The notes under the pieces: model-generated
What the model was told of the DNA's origin: nothing
The model's input: the letters and a program-made list of their open reading frames with translations, nothing else
The model's database searches: none
Shown: in pieces, positions 28,614 through 37,125 of the stretch
Position numbering within the stretch: position 1 is the first letter of the stretch
How the letters are laid out: every line of letters starts with the position of its first letter
Translations under genes and position numbers: made by a program
Assembly (NCBI GenBank): GCA_000158135.1
Contig: DS999531.1
Span: forward strand, 1,034,684-1,071,808
Source of the DNA: Rhodobacteraceae bacterium KLH11
GTDB lineage: Bacteria; Pseudomonadota; Alphaproteobacteria; Rhodobacterales; Rhodobacteraceae
DNA length: 37,125 nt
Reading direction: 5' to 3'

Positions 28614-30203
28614 ATGACCGATCTTCACCCCGTGCGCCGTGCGTTGCTTTCCGTTTCCGACAAGACCGGGCTGATCGAATTGGGCAAGGCGCTGGCCGCA
28701 CGCGGGGTCGAGCTGCTGTCGACCGGGGGTACCGCGAAAGCCCTGCGCGATGCGGGTCTGGATGTGAAGGATGTCAGCGAGGTCACCGGCTTTCCGGAAA
28801 TGATGGATGGCCGGGTCAAAACCCTGCACCCGATGGTGCATGGCGGGTTGCTGGCATTGCGCGACAATGACAGCCACGTCGCTGCGATGACCGAGCATGG
28901 CATTGGCGCGATCGATCTGCTGGTGGTGAACCTCTATCCGTTTGAGGCGACCGTCGCCAAGGGCGCGGGCTACGACGAATGTGTCGAGAATATTGATATC
29001 GGCGGCCCGGCGATGATCCGTGCGGCTTCAAAGAACCATACGTTTGTGAACGTCGTGGTGGATGTGCAGGATTATGACGCGCTGCTGGCCGAGCTTGAGG
29101 CCAATGACGGCCAGACCTCTTACGCCTTCCGTCAGGCCTTGGCGCAGACGGCTTACGCCCGTACCGCCGCCTATGACACTGCAGTCTCGACCTGGATGGC
29201 TGATGCGCTGGCCGCCAAGGCCCCGCGCCGTCGTGCCTTTGCAGGCGCGTTGAAACAGACCTTGCGCTATGGTGAAAACAGCCACCAGCAAGCGGCCTTT
29301 TATACCGACGGCACAGACCGTCCCGGTGTTGCGACCGCCGTGCAACATCAGGGCAAGGAACTGAGCTACAACAACATCAACGACACCGACGCAGCCTTTG
29401 AACTGGTGGCCGAGTTTAACCCGCGTGACGGGGCGGCCTGCGCCATCATCAAGCACGCCAATCCTTGTGGCGTCGCCAAAGGCGCAACATTGCTGGAGGC
29501 CTACAAGGCTGCCTTTGATTGCGATCGCACTTCGGCCTTTGGCGGGATCGTGGCTTTGAACCAGCCGCTGGACGCGGACACCGCGCAAGAGATCACCGGA
29601 ATCTTCACCGAGGTCGTGATTGCCCCCGGTGCCTCAGACGAGGCCAAGGCGATCTTTGCCGCCAAAAAGAACCTGCGCCTGCTGACCACTGATGCGCTGC
29701 CGGATGTGACCGCTGGCGGCAAAACCGTGCGTCAGGTGGCCGGAGGGCTTCTGGTGCAGGACAAAGACAACGGGTTTGTCGGAATGGATGACCTGAAAGT
29801 CGTCACCAAAAAAGCGCCGACAGATGCGCAGATGCAAGATTTGCTGTTTGCATGGAAAGTGGCCAAGCATGTCAAATCCAACGCCATCGTCTATGTCAAA
29901 GACGGTGCGACCGTAGGCGTCGGCGCAGGGCAGATGAGCCGCGTCGATTCCGCCCTGATCGCAGCCAGGAAAGCTGAACGCATGGCGGATACGCTGGGTC
30001 TGGCGCAGCCGCTGACCATCGGATCGGCGGTCGCATCCGATGCGTTCTTCCCCTTCCCCGATGGTCTGATGGAGGCTGCCGAGGCCGGTGCCACCTGTGT
30101 CATTCAGCCCGGCGGCTCGATGCGCGATGAAGAGGTGATTGCGGCGGCGGATGCGGCGGGCCTTGCCATGGTCTTTACCGGCATGCGCCATTTCCGGCAC
30201 TGA
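28614..30203 (+). CDS. purH: Bifunctional AICAR formyltransferase / IMP cyclohydrolase
   Basis: A 529-residue enzyme, the same length as in E. coli, catalysing the last two steps of IMP synthesis. The N-terminal IMP cyclohydrolase domain (about 1-200) shows [20 protein letters not shown] and [13 protein letters not shown]. The C-terminal formyltransferase domain shows [38 protein letters not shown] and [10 protein letters not shown]. The ATG at 28614 is the family start. It sits 22 bp after the heparinase-like gene, and its stop codon shares one base with the lspA start, so lspA translation is coupled to it. Confidence 0.98.
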   Translation: MTDLHPVRRALLSVSDKTGLIELGKALAARGVELLSTGGTAKALRDAGLDVKDVSEVTGFPEMMDGRVKTLHPMVHGGLLALRDNDSHVAAMTEHGIGAIDLLVVNLYPFEATVAKGAGYDECVENIDIGGPAMIRAASKNHTFVNVVVDVQDYDALLAELEANDGQTSYAFRQALAQTAYARTAAYDTAVSTWMADALAAKAPRRRAFAGALKQTLRYGENSHQQAAFYTDGTDRPGVATAVQHQGKELSYNNINDTDAAFELVAEFNPRDGAACAIIKHANPCGVAKGATLLEAYKAAFDCDRTSAFGGIVALNQPLDADTAQEITGIFTEVVIAPGASDEAKAIFAAKKNLRLLTTDALPDVTAGGKTVRQVAGGLLVQDKDNGFVGMDDLKVVTKKAPTDAQMQDLLFAWKVAKHVKSNAIVYVKDGATVGVGAGQMSRVDSALIAARKAERMADTLGLAQPLTIGSAVASDAFFPFPDGLMEAAEAGATCVIQPGGSMRDEEVIAAADAAGLAMVFTGMRHFRH

Positions 30204-30673
30204 TGCACGCGCCGCTGCTTCTCTGGGCCGGTCTGGCCGCGTTTCTGATCGACCAGATCAGCAAGTATCTGGTGGTTCATATCCTGCGCGTGTCACAGGG
30301 TGATATCGCCGTGTTCCCGCCCTTTCTGGTGTTCAAATACGGAGAGAATCGCGGCATCAATTTCGGGCTGTTTCAGGGAAACTCGGATGCGGCGCGCTGG
30401 GTGTTGATCGCTGTTTCACTGGCGATCTGTCTGGGCGTTCTGATCTGGCTGGGCAAAAGAGCGCCCTCGAAACTCATGCAGGTCTGTGGCGGGTTGCTGA
30501 TCGGCGGCGCGCTGGGAAATGTCGTGGATCGGGTGCTTTATGGCTATGTTCTGGATTTCCTCAACATGTCCTGCTGCGGCATCAACAACCCGTTTGTGTT
30601 CAATCTGGCTGACGTGTTCATTTTTGCGGGAGCTTTGGGCCTGATGTTGTTTGATGGCAAAAAGCCCTCGTGA
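30203..30673 (+). CDS. lspA: Lipoprotein signal peptidase (signal peptidase II)
   Basis: A 156-residue inner-membrane aspartic protease that removes signal peptides from prolipoproteins after diacylglyceryl transfer. Four membrane segments and the family motifs are present: FLIDQISKYL (14-23), NRGINFGLF (49-57), GGALGNVVDR (101-110), and the two catalytic aspartates Asp118 (VLDF) and Asp137 (FNLAD). The NxGxxF block has Ile-Asn where many species have Ala-Ala, a mild difference. The start overlaps the purH stop (TGATG). The next gene encodes a lipoprotein, a natural substrate. Confidence 0.96.
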   Translation: MHAPLLLWAGLAAFLIDQISKYLVVHILRVSQGDIAVFPPFLVFKYGENRGINFGLFQGNSDAARWVLIAVSLAICLGVLIWLGKRAPSKLMQVCGGLLIGGALGNVVDRVLYGYVLDFLNMSCCGINNPFVFNLADVFIFAGALGLMLFDGKKPS

Positions 30674-30723
30674 CCTGCGCGATGATATGCGATAAAAGCG
30701 CCTGAAACTGGCTGGAGACCCTG

Positions 30724-31236
30724 ATGCGTATGCCACGCGCCATTCTTGCACTGACACTCGCGGCGTCTGTTGCGGGCTGTTCCGATATCGGTTTGCGTAA
30801 TCTGCAGGCTCCGGGACAGGGGCCGGATGAATTTTCGGTTCTGCCGGTAAAGCCGCTGACCGAACCCAAGGACTATGCCTTCCTGCCTGCCCCGACACCG
30901 GGTGGCAGCAATCTGACAGATCCCAACCCCAAGGCGGATGCCGTTGTCGCGCTGGGCGGGAGTGAGGCTGCGTTGAACCCGAACACGGGCGTGCCCTCAG
31001 GCGATGCGGCCCTCGTGACGGCCTCAAGCCGGTATGGCGTTCCGGCCAACACCCGGCAGGTGGTTGCCGAAGAGGATGCCGAATTCCGCCGCAAAAAGCA
31101 GCGCTTTACACGTCTGCGCCTGTTCCCGGTGGATCGCTATGCGCAGGCTTACGAGCGTCAGGCCATCGACGCGAACGATGTGAACGAAGCAGCGCGCAGC
31201 CGCGGCCTTGAGACACCATCGGCGCCGCCACAGTGA
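30724..31236 (+). CDS. DUF3035 family lipoprotein
   Basis: A 170-residue predicted lipoprotein: a short signal with the lipobox SVAGC, lipidated Cys19, then a Pro/Gly-rich region without obvious enzymatic motifs. The segment FSVLPVKPLTEPKDYAFLPAPTPGG and a charged middle part (EEDAEFRRKKQRF) match DUF3035, which is mainly found in alphaproteobacteria. GGAGA precedes the ATG by six bases. It is placed right after lspA and before two M16 peptidase genes, and this cluster recurs in roseobacters. Function unknown; an envelope role is inferred from lipidation. Confidence 0.88.
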   Translation: MRMPRAILALTLAASVAGCSDIGLRNLQAPGQGPDEFSVLPVKPLTEPKDYAFLPAPTPGGSNLTDPNPKADAVVALGGSEAALNPNTGVPSGDAALVTASSRYGVPANTRQVVAEEDAEFRRKKQRFTRLRLFPVDRYAQAYERQAIDANDVNEAARSRGLETPSAPPQ

Positions 31237-31324
31237 TGAATAATTCTTAACTTTCTGTCATTGGCCTTGAACCCCGGCAGCACCACCGTAGTTTGAATAC
31301 CAGAAACGAAACGGAGGACGCCCC

Positions 31325-32665
31325 ATGGTTCGGGCTCTGGTACTGTCGGCTGCCCTCATCGCCGCAACCCCTCTTTGGGCCAAAGAGGGGCAAGAGGCGG
31401 TTACCACTTTCTCGCTGGATAATGGCATGGATGTCGTGGTGATCGAAGATCATCGCGCACCGGTTGTGCAACATATGGTCTGGTACAGGGCCGGATCCGC
31501 GGATGAGCCAATCGGATCGTCCGGTGTGGCGCATTTCCTTGAACATCTGCTGTTCAAGGCCACCGACACCATGGCGGCGGGCGAGCTGTCAGCGACGGTT
31601 GCGGCCAATGGTGGCAATGACAATGCCTTCACCTCGTATGACTACACCGCTTATTTCCAGCGCGTCGCGGCCGACCGTCTGGAACTGATGATGCGAATGG
31701 AAGCGGACCGGATGCGCAACATCCGCCTGACCGAGCGTGACATCGCGACCGAGCGCGATGTGATTCTGGAAGAACGCAATCAGCGTACCGAAAACAGCCC
31801 TCGTGCCCTGTTTGGCGAGCAGATGAGCGCGGCGCAATACCTGAACCATCGCTATGGCGTTCCCATTATCGGTTGGCGGCATGAGATGGAGGAGCTGGAC
31901 ATGGAAGATGCCCTGTCCTTCTACCAGACCCACTACGCGCCCAATAACGCCATTCTGGTTGTCACCGGCGATGTTGATCCCGCCGAGGTGAAGGCGCTGG
32001 CAAATCAGTATTACGGCGTGATCCCCGCCAATCCGGATCTGCCCGAACGGGTCCGGTCGCAAGAGCCTCCGCAAACGGCTGAGCGTCGTCTGACGTTCAA
32101 GGATGCCCGCGTGGCCCAACCCTATGTGCAGCGCAGCTATCTGGCACCTGAACGGGATGCCGGGGCGCAGGAAAAGGCTGCAGCTCTGTTTCTGCTGGCG
32201 GAATTGCTGGGTGGAAGCACCACGTCTTATCTGAACGAAAAGCTGCAGTTTGATCAGCAGGTGGCCGTGTATGCCGGGGCGTTCTATCGCGGCGTGTCGC
32301 TTGATGACACCACCTTTGATCTGCTGGTGGTCCCGGCCGAAGGTGTTTCGCTGCAAGAGGCCGAAGATGCGATGGATGCCGCCGTTGCCGACTTCATTGC
32401 CGAGGGTGTGAACCAGGAAGATCTGGATCGCATCAAGATGCAGCTGCGCGCGGCGCAGACCTATGCGCGCGACAATGTGGACGGGATCGGCAATCGCTAT
32501 GGCCGCGCCCTGACCAGCGGGCTGACGGTCGAGGATGTACAGGCCTGGCCAGATATCCTGCAGGCGGTGACAGGCGACGATATCATCGCAGCCGCCCGCG
32601 AGGTACTGCAACCGGAAACCTCCGTAACCGGCTGGTTGATGCGCGACGATGAGGTGACGCAATGA
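31325..32665 (+). CDS. M16 family zinc metallopeptidase, catalytic subunit
   Basis: A 446-residue pitrilysin-family peptidase with a signal peptide (about 1-19, ending PLWA), so periplasmic. The inverted zinc motif HxxEH is intact (HFLEH, His70, Glu73, His74), with the third ligand among Glu149/Glu150 (VILEER). The two homologous halves expected of the family are present. GGAGG lies seven bases before the ATG. The next gene overlaps it (ATGA) and encodes the inactive partner, so the two probably form a heterodimer like the mitochondrial processing peptidase. Substrates are probably small peptides or signal-peptide remnants, which is not shown by the sequence. Confidence 0.93.
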   Translation: MVRALVLSAALIAATPLWAKEGQEAVTTFSLDNGMDVVVIEDHRAPVVQHMVWYRAGSADEPIGSSGVAHFLEHLLFKATDTMAAGELSATVAANGGNDNAFTSYDYTAYFQRVAADRLELMMRMEADRMRNIRLTERDIATERDVILEERNQRTENSPRALFGEQMSAAQYLNHRYGVPIIGWRHEMEELDMEDALSFYQTHYAPNNAILVVTGDVDPAEVKALANQYYGVIPANPDLPERVRSQEPPQTAERRLTFKDARVAQPYVQRSYLAPERDAGAQEKAAALFLLAELLGGSTTSYLNEKLQFDQQVAVYAGAFYRGVSLDDTTFDLLVVPAEGVSLQEAEDAMDAAVADFIAEGVNQEDLDRIKMQLRAAQTYARDNVDGIGNRYGRALTSGLTVEDVQAWPDILQAVTGDDIIAAAREVLQPETSVTGWLMRDDEVTQ

Positions 32666-33966
32666 AACGGATTTTCGCGACCCTGATCGCTTTGATCATC
32701 GCCTTGCCCGCATGGGCCGAAATCGAGATCAAAGAGGTAACATCTCCGGGCGGTATCACGGCCTGGCTGGTCGAGGATCATTCCATCCCCTTCACCGCGC
32801 TTGAACTGCGCTTTCGCGGCGGCACCTCGCTGGATGATCCCGGCAAACGCGGGGCCGTCTACCTGATGAGCGGCCTGATCGAGGAAGGTGCAGGCGATAT
32901 GGATGCCCGGGCCTACGCGCGCGAGCTTGAGTCGCTGGCGTCCTCGTTCAGCTACCGCGCCACAGATGATACGGTATCAATCTCGGCCCGCTTTCTGTCC
33001 GAGAACCGTGATGAGGTCATCGACCTGCTGCGCACCACCATTCACGAGCCCCGCTTTGATCAGGATGCCATTGATCGGGTCCGCGCGCAGGTGATCTCGG
33101 GCCTCAAGTCGGACCAGACCAATCCAAACGATATTGCAGGGCGCAGCTTTGCCGAAATGGCTTATGGGGATCATCCCTATGCCTCAGACGGGAAGGGCAC
33201 GATCGAAAGCGTCTCGGCGCTGACCCGCGATGATATTGTCACGGCGTATGACAATGTCTTTGCCAAGGACCGGCTGTATGTCGGGGCCGTTGGCGATATC
33301 TCTGCCGAGGAATTGGGCACCCTGCTGGATACTTTGCTGGCGGATTTACCGGCGACAGGAAAACCGATCCCCGACAAGGCCGAGGTCACAATTGATGGCG
33401 GGGTCAGCGTGGTGGATTTCGACACGCCGCAATCTGTTGCCCTGTTTGGCCAGAAAGGGATCGACCGGGACGACCCTGATTTCTTTGCCGCCTTCATTCT
33501 GAACCACATTCTGGGCGGCGGCGGTTTCGAAAGCCGTCTGATGCAGGAAGTACGCGAAAAGCGCGGCCTGACCTATGGCGTTTCAACCTATCTGGTGCCC
33601 AAGGATCTGGCTTCGGTTTATCTGGGTTCGGTTTCCTCGGCCAATGACCGTATTGCCGAGGCCGTAAGTGTAATCCGGGACGAATGGGAACGCGCAGCTA
33701 CCGAAGGGTTCACCCAGAAAGAGCTGGATGACGCCAAAACCTATCTGACAGGCGCTTATCCGCTGCGCTTTGATGGCAATGGCCAGATCGCCGGGATCAT
33801 GGTCGGGATGCAGATGGAGGATCTGCCGATCGACTATATCGCCACCCGCAATGACAAGGTGAATGCGGTGACGCTGGACGATGTGAACCGTGTCGCACAA
33901 GAGCTGCTGGATCCTGACGGGCTGCATTTCACCGTGGTTGGCAAACCGGTTGATCTGGACGGGTGA
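32662..33966 (+). CDS. M16 family peptidase-like protein, non-catalytic partner
   Basis: A 434-residue M16-fold protein with a signal peptide (ending LPAWA, about residue 19). At the place of HxxEH the sequence reads YLMSGLIEEG, so zinc ligands are missing. The Arg/Tyr substrate-binding pair typical of the partner subunit is present near residues 291-312 (GGGFESRLMQEVREKRGLTYG). It overlaps the catalytic subunit gene by four bases, consistent with stoichiometric production of a heterodimer. It ends three bases from the stop of the convergent cNMP-domain gene. Confidence 0.92.
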   Translation: MKRIFATLIALIIALPAWAEIEIKEVTSPGGITAWLVEDHSIPFTALELRFRGGTSLDDPGKRGAVYLMSGLIEEGAGDMDARAYARELESLASSFSYRATDDTVSISARFLSENRDEVIDLLRTTIHEPRFDQDAIDRVRAQVISGLKSDQTNPNDIAGRSFAEMAYGDHPYASDGKGTIESVSALTRDDIVTAYDNVFAKDRLYVGAVGDISAEELGTLLDTLLADLPATGKPIPDKAEVTIDGGVSVVDFDTPQSVALFGQKGIDRDDPDFFAAFILNHILGGGGFESRLMQEVREKRGLTYGVSTYLVPKDLASVYLGSVSSANDRIAEAVSVIRDEWERAATEGFTQKELDDAKTYLTGAYPLRFDGNGQIAGIMVGMQMEDLPIDYIATRNDKVNAVTLDDVNRVAQELLDPDGLHFTVVGKPVDLDG

Positions 33967-33969
33967 TGT

Positions 33970-34734
33970 TCAGGCCACTGCCGTGTTGCGCGCCTGAACC
34001 GTATGGTTGTTGCTGCTAAGCAGCTTCTGGCGTGCATGCCGGAAATGTGCAGCTTTCAGCGCATCGTCGATATGGCGGTTGCGGCGCAGCAGGCGGGCCA
34101 GCCGCTGACTGTCAAACACCAGACAGGTGGTTGGTTCGGCAGCGCACACGGTTGCTGTTGCGGGCAGGCCGATGCCGAAGGTCAGCTCTCCTAATATCTG
34201 ATCCGGGCCGCATTGGTTGATCACCTGCCCGTTTTTCAGAATGGTCGTGCGGCCCGCCAGGACATAGGCAAGGTAATCACTGGTCATGCCTTCCTCGATC
34301 AGCGCGTCGCCGGGCTCGTAGCTGATCAGGTCTGCTGTATTGAGCAATTTGCGCGCGTGATGTGGTTTGAGCGTTTCGAGGTAGTTGGCCACAAACTGTT
34401 TCTCGGGATCTGAAAACCGTACCAGATGACGCGAGAGATATCCGCGCAGCAGGCCCAGAACCGAAATCAGGATATAGGCCAGTTGAATGATTGCGCCCGC
34501 CAGATTGAACTCTTCGGCCATGCTGATCAGCACGCAGCTGGCGGCGATGATCACCAGCCCGGGATACACAACCCCCGACCCGCGAACGATCCCCATTTGC
34601 AACAGGAAGTAATTGAGGATGTAGAGCCCTGCACCAAACACACCAACCATGACGATCAACTGCGCCATGTCGATGATCTCGGTTGGCGATGTCAGCATTG
34701 CCTGGGCCCATTCTACCGGTTTGATGGGCCGCAA
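33970..34734 (-). CDS. Membrane protein with C-terminal cyclic-nucleotide-binding-like domain (Popeye-like layout)
   Basis: A 254-residue protein. About three hydrophobic segments occur near residues 22-46, 54-75 and 80-98, followed by a cyclic nucleotide-binding domain fold (about 118-235; GDALIEEG, YVLAGRTTI, QILGELTFGIGL). This order matches Popeye-like proteins: three membrane helices then a cytoplasmic cNMP domain. In the phosphate-binding cassette the usual arginine (…PRTA) is replaced: the sequence reads LPATATV, so classical cAMP binding is doubtful. No helix-turn-helix is present, so it is not a Crp-type regulator. The start has a weak ribosome site. It follows the SDR gene on the same strand after 53 bp; a functional link is not evident. 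Confidence 0.8.
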   Translation of the reverse strand: MRPIKPVEWAQAMLTSPTEIIDMAQLIVMVGVFGAGLYILNYFLLQMGIVRGSGVVYPGLVIIAASCVLISMAEEFNLAGAIIQLAYILISVLGLLRGYLSRHLVRFSDPEKQFVANYLETLKPHHARKLLNTADLISYEPGDALIEEGMTSDYLAYVLAGRTTILKNGQVINQCGPDQILGELTFGIGLPATATVCAAEPTTCLVFDSQRLARLLRRNRHIDDALKAAHFRHARQKLLSSNNHTVQARNTAVA

Positions 34735-34787
34735 CCTGATCGGCTTGCCGTATCATGTATATGAACGGCTTCACATGTTATGACACT

Positions 34788-35615
34788 TTATGTTTGCGCC
34801 TTTGCCTGCGCGCGCAGCATCTGCCCCATCATCTGCCCGAACTTGCCCGAGCCGCGCTGATACAGCGCCCCGTCGACCGCCAGTACGGTGCCGCTGACAT
34901 AACTCGCCATATCCGAGCTGAGGAACAGGCAGGCATTGGCCACATCCCGTGGCTGGCCCCAGCGACCCAGCGGAACATCGTGGCGCAAGGCCTCCGCTGC
35001 ATCTGGCGTGGGGGCAAGGCGTTTCGCCCCTTCGGTACCTTCGATGAAACCCGGCACGACCGAATTCACCCGGATGCCCTCGATCCCCCACTCCATCGAA
35101 AGCGTCCGGGTGATCTGATCAACACCCGCCTTCGCAGCACAGACATGGGCCTGCCCCTCATACGGCAAATAGGATTGCGGGGCCGAGATGTTGATGATGC
35201 TGGCACCGGGGCGCCTGAGATAAGGATAGGCCCCTTTCATCACGTGAACGGTTCCCATCAGATCGATATCCACCACAGTCTTGAAGGCATTGACCGACAT
35301 CTCGGCCGTCAGCGCCGGAAAGTTCCCTGCCGCGCCCGAAATCAGAACGTCAAAATCCCCGAACGCCGCGTGAAACTGTTTCAGCCCGTCGGCGACGGCC
35401 TCGGGGTCACGCACGTCAAAGGCGGCCCCGATGGCATCCTGCGCCCCCGTTTCTTTCAGTGCCGCAACCGTATCATCGACCTTATCCTGCGACCGGCTGG
35501 CAACGGCAAGCTTGGCACCCGAGGCCGCAAACGCCTCGGCAATGCCCCGGTTGATACCACTGGTGCCGCCGATGACGATGACGGTTTTTCCTGAAAAATC
35601 CCCTGTAAATCCCAT
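34788..35615 (-). CDS. SDR family oxidoreductase, 2,4-dienoyl-CoA reductase-like, lacking canonical Tyr
   Basis: A 275-residue short-chain dehydrogenase/reductase. The nucleotide-binding loop is VIGGTSGINRG (15-24) with Asn in place of the third glycine of TGxxxGxG. SGAAGNFPA (93-101) corresponds to NNAG. The expected YxxxK active site reads VCAAK (158-162), so Lys162 is kept but the Tyr is Val. The surrounding sequence (GQAHVCAAKAGVDQITRTLSMEWG) resembles the peroxisomal 2,4-dienoyl-CoA/trans-2-enoyl-CoA reductase group, in which the catalytic residues are arranged differently. An acyl-CoA reductase role is thus more likely than an alcohol dehydrogenase. It is 24 bp after the tandem aldehyde dehydrogenase gene and is probably co-transcribed. 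Confidence 0.88.
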   Translation of the reverse strand: MGFTGDFSGKTVIVIGGTSGINRGIAEAFAASGAKLAVASRSQDKVDDTVAALKETGAQDAIGAAFDVRDPEAVADGLKQFHAAFGDFDVLISGAAGNFPALTAEMSVNAFKTVVDIDLMGTVHVMKGAYPYLRRPGASIINISAPQSYLPYEGQAHVCAAKAGVDQITRTLSMEWGIEGIRVNSVVPGFIEGTEGAKRLAPTPDAAEALRHDVPLGRWGQPRDVANACLFLSSDMASYVSGTVLAVDGALYQRGSGKFGQMMGQMLRAQAKAQT

Positions 35616-35639
35616 GCAAGCCTCCCTGATGCGAGAGCC

Positions 35640-37125
35640 CTACTCGCCGTAAGGCACCCAGATGTTTTTCACCTCGGTCGCAGCCTGAAGGAAGCGGCGG
35701 GAATGGTCTATGCTCCAATCAAATGCCGTCGCGTTATTGACCCATGTGCGTTTCAGATTGCCTGCCGAGGCGGCCTCAATCTCTTTTGACAGATCGGTGG
35801 ACGAGAACGACCAGACCGCATCCACATTCAGATGCGAGGCCAGCGGTTTCGCAAGCTCCGCATGGCTGCCGGTCAGGATGTTGACCACCCCAGCGGGCAC
35901 GTCCGAGGTTTCGAGGATCTGATAGAAATCCGTCGCCGCCAGCGGATAAGGCTCAGAGGCGGCCAGAACCACCCGGTTCCCCAGCGCAATCGCAGGTGCC
36001 ATGGCCGAAACGAGACCCAGCAAAGGCACCTCATCCGCGCAAAGCGCGCCGATCACGCCCACGGGCTCTTTCATCGCAATGGCCACGCCCCGGATTGGAA
36101 CACCATGCACCTGACCATCATATTTGTCGGCCCAGGCCGCAGCGGTGAACAGGCGCTGGATCGAGGCCTCAACCTCTTTCGCACCGTCCTTCTTACCGGT
36201 CATCGCGTCAATACGGGCGGCGAATTCGTCGGCACGGGCCGAGAGGTTCTCGCCAATATAATACAGGATCTGCGCCCGCAGATGGCCAGTGGTCCTGGAC
36301 CAGCCTTTCGCCCCTGCCGCAGCCTCAACCGCGTTACGCACATCTTTACGATTTCCAAGACCCACATGGCCCAGCAGCCCGGACTTGCCCCAAACGGGTT
36401 TCGAATACCCTCCATCGGGCCGCGCCTGTTTGCCGCCGACATACATCTTGGCGGTACGGTCGATGGGATCAACCGGAGCACCTTCGCCCGCAACGGCTTC
36501 GACCTTCGCCAGAGGCTTGGCCTTGCCCCTGGGCTTGGTATAGGCCGCCAGCCCTTCCCAGCCACCTTCACGGCCAAAGCCGCTCTCGCGCACGCCGCCG
36601 AACCCGGCAGCAGCGTCGAACAGGTTGGTCGCGTTCACCCAGACCACGCCCGCCACCAGCTTGGGCGCAATATCCAGCGCGAGGTTCACATTCTCGGTCC
36701 AGACCGTCGCGGCCAACCCGTAACGGGTGTTATTGGCCAGCTCGACCGCCTCGGCAGGCGTGCGGAAGGTGGACGAGACCAGAACCGGGCCAAAAATCTC
36801 TTCCTGCATCAGCGGATCGGATGTCTCCAGCCCCGATATCAGCGTTGGCGGATAATAGCAGCCGTTCTCGGGCAGCTCACACGCGGCCTGATGCACGTGA
36901 CCGACAGTGTTGCTGTCAACCATACCCTTGATGGCCTGCAGCTGGATCGGGTCCACAACCGCGCCCACATCAATGCACTTGTCCAGCGGGTCCCCGATGC
37001 GCAGGTTATCCATGCGCGCGCGCAGCTTCTCGTGAAAGCGGTCCGCGATGCCTTCCTGCACCAACAACCGGGACCCCGCACAGCAAACCTGCCCCTGATT
37101 GAACCAGATCGCATCGACCAGTCCT
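35640..37125 (-). CDS. Tandem-domain aldehyde dehydrogenase (ALDH16-like), 5' end beyond the window
   Basis: A partial gene; the frame is open to the window edge, and about 494 residues are visible. The right-hand part is the end of a first aldehyde dehydrogenase domain, with nucleophile cysteine in NQGQVCCAGSRL, then a linker (GKAKPLAKVEAVAGEGAPVD). A second ALDH-like domain follows (about 160 residues from the first catalytic motif to the stop codon): KEPVGVIGALCADEVPLLGL, then a region ending NLKRTWVNNATAFDWS, where no nucleophile cysteine is seen. A catalytic plus a degenerate domain is the layout of ALDH16 proteins, of which bacterial members are about 780 residues. It is the first visible gene of an operon with the SDR. 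Substrate unknown. Confidence 0.9.
   Translation of the reverse strand, partial: GLVDAIWFNQGQVCCAGSRLLVQEGIADRFHEKLRARMDNLRIGDPLDKCIDVGAVVDPIQLQAIKGMVDSNTVGHVHQAACELPENGCYYPPTLISGLETSDPLMQEEIFGPVLVSSTFRTPAEAVELANNTRYGLAATVWTENVNLALDIAPKLVAGVVWVNATNLFDAAAGFGGVRESGFGREGGWEGLAAYTKPRGKAKPLAKVEAVAGEGAPVDPIDRTAKMYVGGKQARPDGGYSKPVWGKSGLLGHVGLGNRKDVRNAVEAAAGAKGWSRTTGHLRAQILYYIGENLSARADEFAARIDAMTGKKDGAKEVEASIQRLFTAAAWADKYDGQVHGVPIRGVAIAMKEPVGVIGALCADEVPLLGLVSAMAPAIALGNRVVLAASEPYPLAATDFYQILETSDVPAGVVNILTGSHAELAKPLASHLNVDAVWSFSSTDLSKEIEAASAGNLKRTWVNNATAFDWSIDHSRRFLQAATEVKNIWVPYGE

Overview
The window is about 37 kb of GC-rich chromosomal DNA, densely coded on both strands, and it reads like a marine alphaproteobacterium of the Rhodobacteraceae (Roseobacter group). 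Reasons: the neighbourhoods rsmB / heparinase-like / purH / lspA / DUF3035 lipoprotein / M16 pair and rbfA / DUF2233 / truB / DUF1643 / rpsO, an Agl-type alpha-glucoside locus, a two-domain (ALDH16-like) aldehyde dehydrogenase, and a TmpAB-type phosphonate pair as described from Leisingera. The assignment rests on gene content and order recalled from the group, not on a database search. I see no rRNA, tRNA, CRISPR array, insertion sequence, prophage or origin.

Layout. (1) 65-2601: a sulfotransferase and, divergently, a Core-2/I-branching family glycosyltransferase, probably the edge of a cell-surface polysaccharide locus. (2) 2652-5273: lysine catabolism, a lysine 6-dehydrogenase/saccharopine-dehydrogenase-like enzyme followed by an aminoadipate-semialdehyde (P6C) dehydrogenase. 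(3) 5605-6507: an unrecognised acidic/hydrophobic two-part protein. (4) 6638-8239: a BCCT betaine/choline-type transporter. (5) 8641-15375: RNA and ribosome housekeeping. pnp is on the plus strand with a structured leader. On the minus strand lie rbfA, a phosphodiester glycosidase-like gene, truB, a DUF1643 gene, an RTX-repeat protein and rpsO, the last convergent with pnp. (6) 15466-16275: dapB. (7) 16353-22523: alpha-glucoside utilisation, with a GH13 glucosidase divergent from a LacI regulator, then a binding protein and two permeases. Two near-identical perfect palindromes mark the operators. No ATPase gene is present. (8) 22547-25230: TmpA and TmpB, translationally coupled, which should convert 2-trimethylaminoethylphosphonate to glycine betaine and phosphate, with a divergent LysR regulator. 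(9) 25231-33966: a DUF1674 (SDHAF4-like) gene, rsmB, a heparinase II/III-like gene, purH, lspA, a lipoprotein and two M16 peptidase genes. (10) 33970-37125, minus strand: a membrane protein with a cyclic-nucleotide-binding-like domain, an unusual SDR, and the 5'-truncated tandem aldehyde dehydrogenase.

Functional picture: an organism that scavenges osmolyte-like and storage compounds (betaine-type solutes, a methylated phosphonate, alpha-glucosides, lysine), each in a compact, locally regulated module set among core genes. The most interesting items are the TmpAB-LysR module (active-site spacing matches PhnZ-type oxygenases), the ATPase-less Agl locus with its paired operators and intercistronic hairpins, the structured pnp leader with the pnp/rpsO inversion, the unclassified 300-residue protein at 5605-6507, and two enzyme-family proteins that lack canonical key residues (the SDR at 34788 and the cNMP-domain protein at 33970).
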